Part shown: positions 1-7,461 of the stretch, piece by piece | How the letters are laid out: each line of letters starts with the position of its first letter | How positions within the stretch are numbered: position 1 is the stretch's first letter | Assembly: GCA_964354855.1 (NCBI GenBank) | Contig: CAYHBO010000010.1 | Location: 1-41,468, forward strand | Length of the DNA: 41,468 nt | Source: CAYHBO01 sp964354855 | GTDB lineage: Bacteria; Babelota; Babeliae; Babelales; RVW-14 | Direction: 5' to 3' | Translations under genes and position numbers: made by a program | The notes under the pieces: model-generated | Told to the model about the DNA's origin: nothing | Seen by the model: only the letters and a program-made list of their open reading frames with translations | The model's database searches: none

Positions 1-2
1 CA

Positions 3-30
3 GCCCTTAACACGGTTGGGTGTTAAGGGC
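3..30 (-). terminator. Perfect 11-bp hairpin after the esterase gene
   Basis: Bases 3-13 and 20-30 are perfect reverse complements (GCCCTTAACAC / GTGTTAAGGGC) around a 6-nt loop. The hairpin begins 25 nt beyond the stop of the minus-strand esterase gene. A T-tract for that direction would lie to the left of base 1, outside the window, so intrinsic terminator is the likely reading but not proved. Confidence 0.55.
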
Positions 31-54
31 ATGATTATGCCTTTGTGTAAACGC

Positions 55-1287
55 TCAGTAGTTTGATGACTCTTTAACTTTTGTATCAAGCCAATCATAA
101 ATACGTTGTGAAGATAGTTGAAACGCCCCGAGTTGACAATGCAAACCAGCTCCTTCTGCTGCCGTAAAGTACATGTAGGTTTTAGGACAGCTAAGATGGT
201 CGTAAAGACGTTGCGCTTGTTCTTGCATAGGCGCCAACTCTTGCTCTGAGTCCAAGATGAGGGAAGTACTTGTAATTAGGTGTGCACGATCTTGGAGAGT
301 ACATGCGGCATACTTGTCTATGAGTTGGCTTGGTGTTTTAACTTGAAAAGCAAACATGCCATGTTCAAATGCCCAACGTATCTCAGTTTTAACCTTCATG
401 ATTTCCTGAACAGCGCTATCAAAGCTTGCGCTATGATTTTGTGCTTTTTGTAAAAGCTCATCTTTTGATGAACCCGACTTATTAGCAATGCCTTCAAGCC
501 AATCATAAATACCGGTATTGGCAATCAAAATCTTAATATGGTCATTGCCACTGGCACCGCGTGGAGCAAGATAGCCACCAAAGCTGAGTCCAAAGAGTAT
601 CAGCATAGATGCATCAACTTCTGGTTGTGTTATTGCAAAATCGGTAACAGCACGAATAACCACTTCCCAATCAGGTCTAAACGGTATTCCTTGCTCTCTT
701 AATACACTTCCTTGTCCCGGTCCTTCAAATGTTAGGACATGATAGCCTCGTTTAATGCCTTCCAGAGCATAGCCATAGAGTTCTTCTTGCGTTCCATCAA
801 ATCCCGTTTGAAGAATAAGAGTTGGTCGTTGTTTATTATCGACATGGTAAAAATAACCAGGGAGCGTTGTATGCTCATAGGGAATGTTGATTGCGGTAAT
901 CTTGATCGGTGCAAGCGTCATAGCCGTTGAAAAACAGGTACGACTTTTCTTGCTGACACTGCGTATACGAGGGTCTTGTGGATTACCATGAAGATAAAAT
1001 TCTGCTGCTCGATAATAATTGCTTGCACGTAATAATGCATATAAAGCGCTGACTGGATGTTCTTCTTTGATACATTGTTCTGCAATACCTTTAATACGTT
1101 CAGCTATTGTGTACCATTCGTTGTACCAACTCTCAAAATTACCTTCTTGAATTTTGTGTGCCGTTACTAAACATTCATTAATATCTGCCATGCCACAAAC
1201 GCTATGTGCCATGGTACGCATGAGTTGAAAATCGAACGACTCGTCATGGAATACAAGAGGTGTGCGGGCCGGTTTTATATTTTTCAT
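55..1287 (-). CDS. Alpha/beta hydrolase, FrsA / DUF1100-like esterase
   Basis: The 410-residue protein has a helical N-terminal half (about 1-150) followed by an alpha/beta-hydrolase core, the layout of the FrsA-like and pseudooxynicotine-hydrolase-like esterases. The nucleophile elbow is GLSFGG with Ser235. Asp346 (LILDSE) and His383 (GLHC) are the likely rest of the triad. An oxyanion-strand motif, QTGFDGTQEE, lies near residue 160. No signal peptide is visible, so it is probably cytoplasmic. It lies 11 nt downstream of the MerR-type gene and is probably co-transcribed with it from the promoter at 2061-2091. The substrate cannot be read from sequence. The pairing with a TipA-like regulator suggests a small-molecule or drug hydrolase, which is inference. 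Confidence 0.85.
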   Translation of the reverse strand: MKNIKPARTPLVFHDESFDFQLMRTMAHSVCGMADINECLVTAHKIQEGNFESWYNEWYTIAERIKGIAEQCIKEEHPVSALYALLRASNYYRAAEFYLHGNPQDPRIRSVSKKSRTCFSTAMTLAPIKITAINIPYEHTTLPGYFYHVDNKQRPTLILQTGFDGTQEELYGYALEGIKRGYHVLTFEGPGQGSVLREQGIPFRPDWEVVIRAVTDFAITQPEVDASMLILFGLSFGGYLAPRGASGNDHIKILIANTGIYDWLEGIANKSGSSKDELLQKAQNHSASFDSAVQEIMKVKTEIRWAFEHGMFAFQVKTPSQLIDKYAACTLQDRAHLITSTSLILDSEQELAPMQEQAQRLYDHLSCPKTYMYFTAAEGAGLHCQLGAFQLSSQRIYDWLDTKVKESSNY

Positions 1288-1298
1288 AAAGCATCCTT

Positions 1299-2027
1299 TT
1301 ATTTTAATGTTTTAGCCGCTTGTTCAAGCCAATCCCAGAGTTCTTTATCAAACGGTGCATTGGGAATTTTATTATGTTTATACGCCATACAAACCGCATC
1401 TTTTAATTCTTCTTTATTGTCATACTGTTCAGTAACCAGATCCATCCATTCTTGGACGAGTTGTTGCCCTAATGGTGACTGTGGGTCTTTATCAAGATTT
1501 CTTTTAACTTTTGCAGTAAGTATCTTCCAACGATTTTTGATGTCTTTAAGTTGTTCATCAGTGAATGTTGTTTTTAATTCAGCGAATTGTTTAAGTTGAT
1601 CGGGTGAATACACTTGAGCTGCCCATGTTTTACTTAATTCTTTGGTCATCTGATATACCTTTATTAATGAAACAATTTTCGACCAATCAACAAGGCTTCC
1701 TGTTGACGCAGAAAGAAGTTCATTAATCGTCTTACTGGCATGATGCAGCTGTTTCATCTGTTCCGCTAAACAGGTCTGCTGAGCTTTTAGATGTTGTTTA
1801 ATATCTTCATCTTTGCCAATGAGTTCTGTAATTTGTTTGAGGTTAAACCCGAAGAACTTTAATGCCACGATACGTTCGAGTTTTAGCAAATCGTTCTCTG
1901 TGTAGAGACGATAGCCATTTTGCGAACGTAAAGAAGGTTTTAGTAGTCCGATTTCGTCGTAATGATGGAGTGTGCGTACTGACATTTTTGCCAGCGTGCT
2001 GAATTCTTTTACTTGCCATGTTTTCAT
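1299..2027 (-). CDS. MerR-family regulator, TipA-like
   Basis: The 242-residue protein begins with a MerR winged helix-turn-helix (residues 3-72: VKEFSTLAKMSVRTLHHYDEIG, then NGYRLYTENDL). A coiled-coil dimerisation helix follows (about 75-110). The C-terminal domain of about 130 residues resembles the TipAS ligand-binding fold of TipAL/Mta-type multidrug regulators, with the typical late stretch of QEWMDLVTEQY followed by KELWDWLEQA. MerR proteins activate by untwisting promoters with overlong spacers, and exactly such a promoter lies upstream of this gene. The start is supported by an AAAGGAA SD. The esterase gene follows after 11 nt, so the two probably form an autoregulated unit. The ligand is unknown. 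Confidence 0.9.
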   Translation of the reverse strand: MKTWQVKEFSTLAKMSVRTLHHYDEIGLLKPSLRSQNGYRLYTENDLLKLERIVALKFFGFNLKQITELIGKDEDIKQHLKAQQTCLAEQMKQLHHASKTINELLSASTGSLVDWSKIVSLIKVYQMTKELSKTWAAQVYSPDQLKQFAELKTTFTDEQLKDIKNRWKILTAKVKRNLDKDPQSPLGQQLVQEWMDLVTEQYDNKEELKDAVCMAYKHNKIPNAPFDKELWDWLEQAAKTLK

Positions 2028-2060
2028 CTTCGTTTCCTTTATGTTTTCCTAACAAGATCG

Positions 2061-2091
2061 ATCATAAGGGATAACGTAACGTTAGGGTCAA
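2061..2091 (-). promoter_or_regulatory. MerR-type promoter with 19-bp spacer and operator
   Basis: Read on the minus strand, TTGACC (2086-2091) and TATGAT (2061-2066) are separated by 19 bp, the long spacer that MerR activators act on. The spacer holds an inverted repeat with 6-bp arms around one base (TAACGT-A-ACGTTA, 2072-2084), the expected operator position. It lies just upstream of the MerR-family gene, so autoregulation is likely. Confidence 0.8.
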
Positions 2092-2128
2092 GGAAAATTT
2101 GTACAAGATAATAAATTCTTAAGAAAAC

Positions 2129-2226
2129 GGCCAAGTCAATTATGATACTTGCCTATTTGGCTGAAATTAAATATCCTTAACTTGGCCAAATAATAATACT
2201 TAATTATATAATTGGCTAAATTAAGG
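2129..2226. repeat. Four alternating TTGGCY half-sites before an ATPase gene
   Basis: Two imperfect direct units of about 42 bp repeat with a 55-bp period. Each has GGCCAA followed exactly 28 bp later by TTGGCT (2129 and 2157; 2184 and 2212), and TTGGCT is followed by an A/T-rich AAATTAA-type stretch. Seen as half-sites, there are four copies of TTGGCC/T in alternating orientation at intervals of 28, 27 and 28 bp. The last two flank the -10 of the downstream ATPase gene. An operator or a protein-binding site of the ATPase itself are both possible. Confidence 0.6.
2182..2212 (+). promoter_or_regulatory. Probable promoter of the first ATPase gene
   Basis: The -10 box is a perfect TATAAT (2207-2212). 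A TTGGCC -35 (2182-2187) matches consensus at four of six positions with a long 19-bp spacer. The -35 and the base after the -10 both coincide with TTGGCY half-sites, so a bound protein would cover the promoter. Confidence 0.55.
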
Positions 2227-2233
2227 GGTTTAA

Positions 2234-3688
2234 ATGAAAGCATTGATCGTAAAAGAAAAAGCTAATTTTGTTGGTAGGCAAGTTGAATTAGAGCGGTTGA
2301 GTTCCATTGTAAAGACCGATGAGGCCAGTATTGTTATTATGTATGGCCGTAGACGAGTTGGGAAGACGGAGCTTCTTGAGCAAGCCTTTAGGAATAGAAA
2401 CATTCTGAAGTTTGAAGGCATAGAAGGGTTAGATAAGAAGGCTCAACTTAAACAAGTCATAGGTCAGCTTGCGGTATATGTTCAAGATCCTATAATCGCT
2501 AAGCTTGCAATCGATACGTGGAAAGAGTTTCTTATGCTTGTAGCAAGATATACAGCAGAAGGAACATGGACTATCTACTTAGAAGAATTACAGTGGCTTG
2601 CTGATTATCAAAGTACCTTAATTGCCGAATTAAAATATGTTTGGGATAACTACTTTAGACATAATTCACAGATACTCGTTATTCTATGTGGTTCCGCTCC
2701 GTCGTTTATGCTTAAGTATGTTGTGCATTCAAAAGCGCTTTATAACAGATCTCAGTACGAATTTAACCTTAAAGAATTCACGCTTATTGAAGCAAAAGAG
2801 CTTTTAGGGAAACGAAGTAACCGTGAAGTTATGGATGCATACTTATCGGTTGGAGGGTTGCCCGAGTACTTAAAAAAAGTAGGAAAAGAATCATCAGTGT
2901 TTTTAGGGTTGTGTAAAAATGCATTTGCTTCTAATGGATTTTTTGTTCATGAATATGAACGAATCTTTACCAGTAGTATGTCTGAAAACAAGTATTACAA
3001 AGAAATTATCCAGATTTTAAGCATAAAAAAATTTGCAACGCGTAAAGAGCTTGCATATCAGCTTCATACTACTTCAGGGGGAAGTTTAAGTAGTGTGCTT
3101 ACTGATCTTGAACAAGTTGGCTTTGTTACCAGTTATCACCCATTTAATACAGGGGATGGGTCATTATTAGTAAGGTATGCAATCTCAGATAATTATCTTC
3201 AGTTTTATTTCAAATTTATTAAGCCCATACAAAAAAATATTGAAGATGGCGCTTATGACAAGAATCCAGTTGCTGCTTTAAACATGGATAGTTATGTTAT
3301 ATGGCTTGGTTTTGCATTCGAACGATTGTGTAGAAAATATCATTATGTGATTGCGAATATTTTAGGATTTTCTGGTGTGCGTTATTCATCGGGAGTCTTT
3401 TTTAGTCGTGCGACTGATACTGTAGATCGAGGCTATCAAATAGATCTTATCTTTGATCGAGCTGATAATGTTTATACCATATGTGAAATTAAATACTTGC
3501 ATAGCCGTGTTGGTACAAGTGTCATTGATGAGTTTGAGAAAAAGCTTTCGTGTTTTCCCAGCAAATCCAATAAAACAATTCATAAGGTTTTGATTTGTAC
3601 AGAAGGTGCTGATGAGGCTTTGATAGGAAGACCATATTTTGATGCGGTTATAACGCTTGATCAGTTGTTTGATAGTCGCTACTGGTAA
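2234..3688 (+). CDS. AAA+ ATPase with winged helix and DUF234-type nuclease domain
   Basis: The 484-residue protein follows the 'archaeal ATPase' (ATPase_2) plan. The ATPase module starts with FVGRQVELERL and Walker A GRRRVGKTE (about 38-46). The Walker B position reads IYLEELQWL, keeping Glu but replacing the usual Asp with Leu. A sensor-like CGSAPSF follows. A winged helix (about 255-305) precedes a C-terminal PD-(D/E)XK-like core with YQIDLIFD and CEIKY. SD TAAGGGG supports the start. It stands alone on the plus strand, with divergent and convergent neighbours. The family is often expanded in archaea and in host-associated bacteria, and its function is unsettled. This is one of four such genes in the window, each behind its own inverted-repeat cluster. 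Confidence 0.85.
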   Translation: MKALIVKEKANFVGRQVELERLSSIVKTDEASIVIMYGRRRVGKTELLEQAFRNRNILKFEGIEGLDKKAQLKQVIGQLAVYVQDPIIAKLAIDTWKEFLMLVARYTAEGTWTIYLEELQWLADYQSTLIAELKYVWDNYFRHNSQILVILCGSAPSFMLKYVVHSKALYNRSQYEFNLKEFTLIEAKELLGKRSNREVMDAYLSVGGLPEYLKKVGKESSVFLGLCKNAFASNGFFVHEYERIFTSSMSENKYYKEIIQILSIKKFATRKELAYQLHTTSGGSLSSVLTDLEQVGFVTSYHPFNTGDGSLLVRYAISDNYLQFYFKFIKPIQKNIEDGAYDKNPVAALNMDSYVIWLGFAFERLCRKYHYVIANILGFSGVRYSSGVFFSRATDTVDRGYQIDLIFDRADNVYTICEIKYLHSRVGTSVIDEFEKKLSCFPSKSNKTIHKVLICTEGADEALIGRPYFDAVITLDQLFDSRYW

Positions 3689-3763
3689 GAAGACCGCCCT
3701 ATGTAAATGTCGTAATTTAGTCGCCCTGTGGCCATAAATGTTCTTCACATAGTCCTATGAGTC

Positions 3764-4792
3764 TTAATGCGATGTACCCTGTTCCTGTTGAGAAAATTTT
3801 TTCCATGCCTCTTCGAAAAGGAGTGGAGCCTCTAATAGTATAGAACGGTGGTCAGTATCGGGAATTATGCGTGCGGTTAATCTGTTTTTATTTTGAAAAT
3901 ATTCTTGATATACCATGACTTTTGTTGCATCTAATCGCTCATCTTCACGTCCAATAAAAAGTGCGTAAGGCTTGGTGATCTTTGATACTATTTCTTTTGC
4001 ATTATATGGGAACATCGCCATAGCCATTGCGCATGTGTAATGCGATAGTATTAAAGGATCCGGTTTCCCTAGCCATTCTGGTGCATTGAAAAATATTGCG
4101 GGAGTATGAGAAAACAATTGTCCGCCAGAAAGAGCATACGCGATTAAGGCCCATTTTTTTGGTTTAACAAATTGTTTTGAAGGGTCAATTTCTTCTTTAG
4201 TAGTACCAGAATCTGAGCCAAAAAATGGTGCTAAGAAAATATAACCATCAACGTTGTCTTCTTTTTTTTGAGCCAGGTAGTTAATGATTAAGCCACAACC
4301 GGCAGAATGACCTGCAAGTAATATTGGTATATTTGGATGTTGTGCGGTGACAAAATCAATAACGGTATCAATATCATCCCATACCTGTGTACGTGATGAA
4401 GTATCGCCACGAGGACCTTGCGAATGGCCATGGCCACGAATATCGATGAGGTACATGCTAATGTCATAGAGCTTACTTGTTTCTTGAGCCATGTTTTGGC
4501 AAAGTGCATTGCTCCAATTTCGAGCTCCGTGATAAAAAATTACGATTGCCTTTGGTTGAGGATCAGAAAGAAACGGGTAATAAGCTAGTTGTATTCCATC
4601 ACGTGCTTTCAGAAAATGTGGATTATGCACGGTGAAACTAGAGAATATTTTTTTAATTTCATCCTGTTTGAATCTTTGTGTCATTGCCTGATGCATATGA
4701 ATGGGGTGAGCGTTCTTATTTTCTTTAAAAAAAACTAAGTAACTTGTAAGACTAAAAATTATTATTGATCCGATAATAATGAGGTATTTCAT
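3764..4792 (-). CDS. Membrane-anchored alpha/beta hydrolase (lysophospholipase/monoacylglycerol-lipase type)
   Basis: The 342-residue protein starts with one hydrophobic helix (residues 2-22), probably an uncleaved signal anchor that places the hydrolase outside the inner membrane. The core is serine aminopeptidase S33/Hydrolase_4-like: FYHGA oxyanion strand (86-90), DIRGHGHSQGPRG (117-129), and nucleophile elbow GHSAGCG with Ser163. Asp284 (GREDERLD) and His315 (PDTDHRS) complete a credible triad. The start overlaps the stop of the upstream RING gene (TAATG), so the two are translationally coupled. Lipid cleavage is the family norm; the actual substrate is not readable. Confidence 0.85.
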   Translation of the reverse strand: MKYLIIIGSIIIFSLTSYLVFFKENKNAHPIHMHQAMTQRFKQDEIKKIFSSFTVHNPHFLKARDGIQLAYYPFLSDPQPKAIVIFYHGARNWSNALCQNMAQETSKLYDISMYLIDIRGHGHSQGPRGDTSSRTQVWDDIDTVIDFVTAQHPNIPILLAGHSAGCGLIINYLAQKKEDNVDGYIFLAPFFGSDSGTTKEEIDPSKQFVKPKKWALIAYALSGGQLFSHTPAIFFNAPEWLGKPDPLILSHYTCAMAMAMFPYNAKEIVSKITKPYALFIGREDERLDATKVMVYQEYFQNKNRLTARIIPDTDHRSILLEAPLLFEEAWKKFSQQEQGTSH

Positions 4793-5655
4793 TAGTGTGT
4801 TTCTCCATAAATGGTTATTTTACATAGTGGACAGACAGGATTGATGGCGAGCCATGATTCAAGGCATGATTCATGAAAGCGATGATTGCAGATGGTAAGG
4901 ACCCATGGGTTAGTTGATTCATTTTTTGTTTCATGGCAAATGATACATTTAGGGTTGTCAGGGATTTCAAGTAAAGAAAGTTTTTTTAAATACATTACAT
5001 TATCAACGGTTATGTTTAATGCATCTAAAACAGCGGCAATAAAAGATTTATGGTGATAGAACGCATAAGTTCTGTTGAATAATGTCATTGATAATATCGG
5101 TAAGATTCCAGTAGAAAGTAAGCAAATGGTTGTAAGGTAGCCTGGACCGAATAGGGTCTTAAATATATCCAAGGATACCGGGTAGAGGAGCATACAACTT
5201 ACGAAAAAGAATAAGACACATTTTATGTCATCTTCATGGATAGTACGTTCAATTTGATGAGGAATATCCTCTACAGCCTCTGTTAATAGAAATTTTAGCA
5301 GTTGCGAGTGCCCTAGATGTTTTTTTAGACAGGCTAATGTTTGTTCTTTGTCTTCGTATGAGAAAATAGTAAGAGCAATTCTAATTTTTAGCTTTAAACA
5401 TTCTTGGTGTATTTTTTTATTGTGACAACTATTACCTAGTTCATTTTTTATTGTTGCAAGTCGGGCTAGTACTTCTTTCTTGTATTCTGTTAGATTTTTT
5501 TTATCTAATTTTTGTATGTCGGTTAAGCATTCTGATAGTATTGTTATTTTATTTTTTTCGCTTGAATGCCTTTTGGTCTTAGGTTGCATTGTGTGAACGT
5601 TACTTATTCCGATAACAATGCTGGTAACGAACAAGAATAAGAATAATTTTTTCAT
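4792..5655 (-). CDS. Secreted or membrane RING-H2 finger protein
   Basis: The 287-residue protein has a signal peptide (MKKLFLFLFVTSIVIGIS, then VHTMQ). A helical, charged region spans about 35-140. Two likely membrane segments follow (about 144-165 and 172-193). A canonical RING-H2 finger closes the protein: Cys237, Cys240, Cys256, His258, His261, Cys264, Cys275, Cys278. RING-H2 fingers are typically E3 ubiquitin-ligase modules and bacteria lack ubiquitin, so a role inside a eukaryotic host is the natural inference. The eight ligands are all present and correctly spaced. It is coupled to the downstream lipase by a one-base overlap, so a joint effector operon is possible. Confidence 0.85.
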   Translation of the reverse strand: MKKLFLFLFVTSIVIGISNVHTMQPKTKRHSSEKNKITILSECLTDIQKLDKKNLTEYKKEVLARLATIKNELGNSCHNKKIHQECLKLKIRIALTIFSYEDKEQTLACLKKHLGHSQLLKFLLTEAVEDIPHQIERTIHEDDIKCVLFFFVSCMLLYPVSLDIFKTLFGPGYLTTICLLSTGILPILSMTLFNRTYAFYHHKSFIAAVLDALNITVDNVMYLKKLSLLEIPDNPKCIICHETKNESTNPWVLTICNHRFHESCLESWLAINPVCPLCKITIYGETH

Positions 5656-5684
5656 AATTTAGTTCTACTTCTAAAAAATTCTTG

Positions 5685-6845
5685 TTACGTCATGTAGTTA
5701 AAAAATTTGGAAATACTCTTAAGTCCGTAAGCAGTAATTTTTTCATCGAGGGGAAATATCTCAGTTCCAGGGTATATAACAAAAATATGATCTAATCTGA
5801 GGTCAGTGAGGGCAATGCGCATTGATTTAGTTGTTTTTGGAACATCAGCATATTTAAATTCAAAACCAATTCTTTTGCCGTGTAACATAATAAATAAATC
5901 GAGTTCTGCATCAGCGTGTGTGGCCCAGAAAAAACATTCTTCAGAGCGTAATCCAAGAAATTTAATAATTTCCTCTAGCGCAAAACCTTCCCAGAATGCA
6001 CCAAGGCGTGGAAAAATATCAAGGTCTGAAGTATTCCGAATATTGAGAAGGGCATGCAAGATGCCGCTATCACGAAAATAAATTTTTGGTGATCTAACTT
6101 GTCTTTTTTTTATATTTTCAGACCACGGAATTAATTCGCGTATCATAAATGTACCGATGAGGATATCAAGGTATCGACGTACGGTAGGGTCAGAAACTCC
6201 TAAGGAGCGCGCAATTTCACTGGTGTTGAGTGTTTGCCCATGATAATAGGTAAGCATCATCCAAAAGCGAAGTAATTGCTTTGCCGGAAGATTAAACCCA
6301 AGGTTAGGAATATCTCGTTCCAAAAATGTTGTTATGTAATTTTGTCGCCATAAAAAGCTGTCTGACTCATTATCTGCCAAATAAGAACGTGGAAATCCAC
6401 CGCGTAACCAGAGAGTGTTAAGATCTCCTGTTTCAGTTAGGGAAAGAGGTGGTAATTCAATATAACCTATGCGGCCGGCCAATGTTTCTGATGATTGACG
6501 AAGTAAGTCTCGTGAAGCACTACCTAATACTAAAAGATTTCGTTTATGTGATGGGTCATCGACTAGAACACGAATGGCGGGAAAAAGGTCAGGACGCATT
6601 TGAATTTCATCAATGATGATCAGTTTCTCTGGCTCACTTGAAAGGGCGAGCATTGGGTTTTCTAGACGTTTAAGGTCTAAGGCATTTTCTAAATCAAAAG
6701 CACGTATCTGGTTATCTCTCTTTTCCTTGGCAAATGCACGAGCAAGAGTGGTTTTTCCTACCTGACGAGGCCCTAAAAGCGCACAGACAGAATGAATTCG
6801 AAATTGTTGCTCGATTTGCTGGAGAAAATGCTCTCTTTTAAACAT
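5685..6845 (-). CDS. AAA_14 ATPase with wHTH and DUF4143 nuclease-like domain
   Basis: The 386-residue protein starts with MFKREHF. The ATPase has Walker A GPRQVGKTT, Walker B LIIIDEIQ and the sensor LGSASRDLL. A winged helix follows (LNTSEIARSLGVSDPTVRRY). The C-terminal DUF4143 domain keeps a PD-(D/E)XK pattern (AELDLFIM, then GFEFKY). An upstream ATG at 6902 would add 19 residues. It is rejected because it falls at the predicted promoter start and lacks an SD, whereas 6845 has AAGGAAC at good distance. That SD is itself part of one of four TTCCTTGAA half-sites at 6847-6948, so a protein bound there could block transcription and an RNA-level effect is also possible. The gene stands alone; function is unknown. 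Confidence 0.85.
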   Translation of the reverse strand: MFKREHFLQQIEQQFRIHSVCALLGPRQVGKTTLARAFAKEKRDNQIRAFDLENALDLKRLENPMLALSSEPEKLIIIDEIQMRPDLFPAIRVLVDDPSHKRNLLVLGSASRDLLRQSSETLAGRIGYIELPPLSLTETGDLNTLWLRGGFPRSYLADNESDSFLWRQNYITTFLERDIPNLGFNLPAKQLLRFWMMLTYYHGQTLNTSEIARSLGVSDPTVRRYLDILIGTFMIRELIPWSENIKKRQVRSPKIYFRDSGILHALLNIRNTSDLDIFPRLGAFWEGFALEEIIKFLGLRSEECFFWATHADAELDLFIMLHGKRIGFEFKYADVPKTTKSMRIALTDLRLDHIFVIYPGTEIFPLDEKITAYGLKSISKFFNYMT

Positions 6846-6846
6846 A

Positions 6847-6948
6847 AAGTTCCTTGAAATTTTAATATGACAAGTTAAATATTCAAGGAATAATTGTACC
6901 ATAGTTCCTTGAATATTTAAAAGTTAATGTTAAAATTTCAAGGAACTT
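6847..6948. repeat. Nested palindrome: four TTCCTTGAA half-sites
   Basis: The outer arms 6847-6865 and 6930-6948 are a perfect 19-bp inverted repeat. The inner arms 6875-6890 and 6905-6920 are a perfect 16-bp inverted repeat. All four share the core TTCCTTGAA in alternating orientation (6850, 6882, 6905, 6937; intervals 32, 23, 32). The block sits between the SnoaL-like gene and the ATPase gene, and covers the ATPase promoter and SD. It could be a multi-site operator, or a MITE-like element with 19-bp ends. No flanking target duplication was seen, which favours the operator. Confidence 0.8.
6893..6921 (-). promoter_or_regulatory. Promoter inside the nested palindrome
   Basis: On the minus strand an extended -10 (TGG-TACAAT; hexamer 6893-6898) stands 17 bp from TTTAAA (6916-6921). 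One half-site lies in the spacer and the next just after the -10, so occupancy of the inner palindrome should block initiation. Confidence 0.55.
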
Positions 6949-6959
6949 GAGTTTTTATC

Positions 6960-7310
6960 TTACTTTTTATCAAAAGGGCGAGCGTCGTAGAAGAGCTCTA
7001 TTTTGGTGATAAGTCCGTCTTGAATAGTCATGAGTGCGGATGATGAGAAGGTGCCCATGGGTGCTGGAAAATGTAAATCATAAACGATCATGGCCTGATC
7101 TTCTGAGTCAAGCTTTGCACGTATGGTGAGTGTCTCAAACAAGGATATAAATTTCTGTGTAGCTTCGATAACGGCCTCTTTGCCGGTCATGCTATCAAGA
7201 GGGTGAGTGAATTGAATGTCCGGATGAAGATATTTTGAAAGACTTTTAATATCTTTCTTTCCCATTGCGCTATAATACGCTTCAGCTATGGCAATATTGC
7301 TTTTAATCAT
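6960..7310 (-). CDS. SnoaL-like / NTF2-fold protein
   Basis: The 116-residue protein has the length and pattern of the SnoaL-like (NTF2 fold, ketosteroid-isomerase-related) family: AEAYYSAMGKKDIKSLSKYL, then HPDIQFTHPLDSMTGKEAV, and a final sheet ending in LITKIELFYDARPF. These single-domain proteins bind small hydrophobic ligands or act as isomerases or hydrolases; which applies here cannot be read. SD AAAGGG supports the start. It is transcribed from a near-consensus promoter that overlaps the TetR-type operator at 7347-7370, so it is probably the repression target of the divergent TetR gene. Confidence 0.8.
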   Translation of the reverse strand: MIKSNIAIAEAYYSAMGKKDIKSLSKYLHPDIQFTHPLDSMTGKEAVIEATQKFISLFETLTIRAKLDSEDQAMIVYDLHFPAPMGTFSSSALMTIQDGLITKIELFYDARPFDKK

Positions 7311-7346
7311 AATTATCCCTTTCTGTAATGATTGTTATATCTTTAA

Positions 7347-7370
7347 TTGAATATAGGTTACTATATTCAA
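7347..7370. promoter_or_regulatory. TetR-type operator in the divergent intergenic region
   Basis: TTGAATATAG and CTATATTCAA form a perfect 10-bp inverted repeat around GTTA. The 24-bp size and the position between a TetR gene and its divergent neighbour are typical of TetR-family operators. It overlaps the spacer and -10 of the SnoaL-like gene's promoter. Confidence 0.8.
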
Positions 7371-7378
7371 TATGTCAA
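7350..7378 (-). promoter_or_regulatory. Promoter of the SnoaL-like gene
   Basis: On the minus strand, a perfect TTGACA (7373-7378) and TATATT (7350-7355) are separated by 17 bp. The TetR-type palindrome occupies the spacer and -10, so repressor and RNA polymerase should exclude each other. Confidence 0.75.
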
Positions 7379-7461
7379 TGCGGCGGTGAATACTTAAGTT
7401 TTTTCAAAAATATGCTACGTTTGAGTACATTATTTTGTCTTATAAGGGGGCTTTATTTACC

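Noticed and set aside
1204..1599. Antisense open frame of 131 codons opposite the MerR and esterase genes
   Set aside because: Shadow frame over two well-supported genes, no SD and no domain-like pattern.
6846..6902. Longer N-terminus (19 extra residues) for the ATPase at 5685
   Set aside because: ATG 6902 lies at the predicted transcription start inside the palindrome and has no SD; 6845 has a good SD and the family's normal start.
6847..6948. Complete insertion sequence or MITE
   Set aside because: No transposase and no target-site duplication was seen; the repeats align to promoter parts. It is still kept as an alternative.
7435..7461. TTG start for the TetR gene
   Set aside because: No SD before it, and the extra residues precede the normal family start; ATG 7462 has AAGGGGG upstream.
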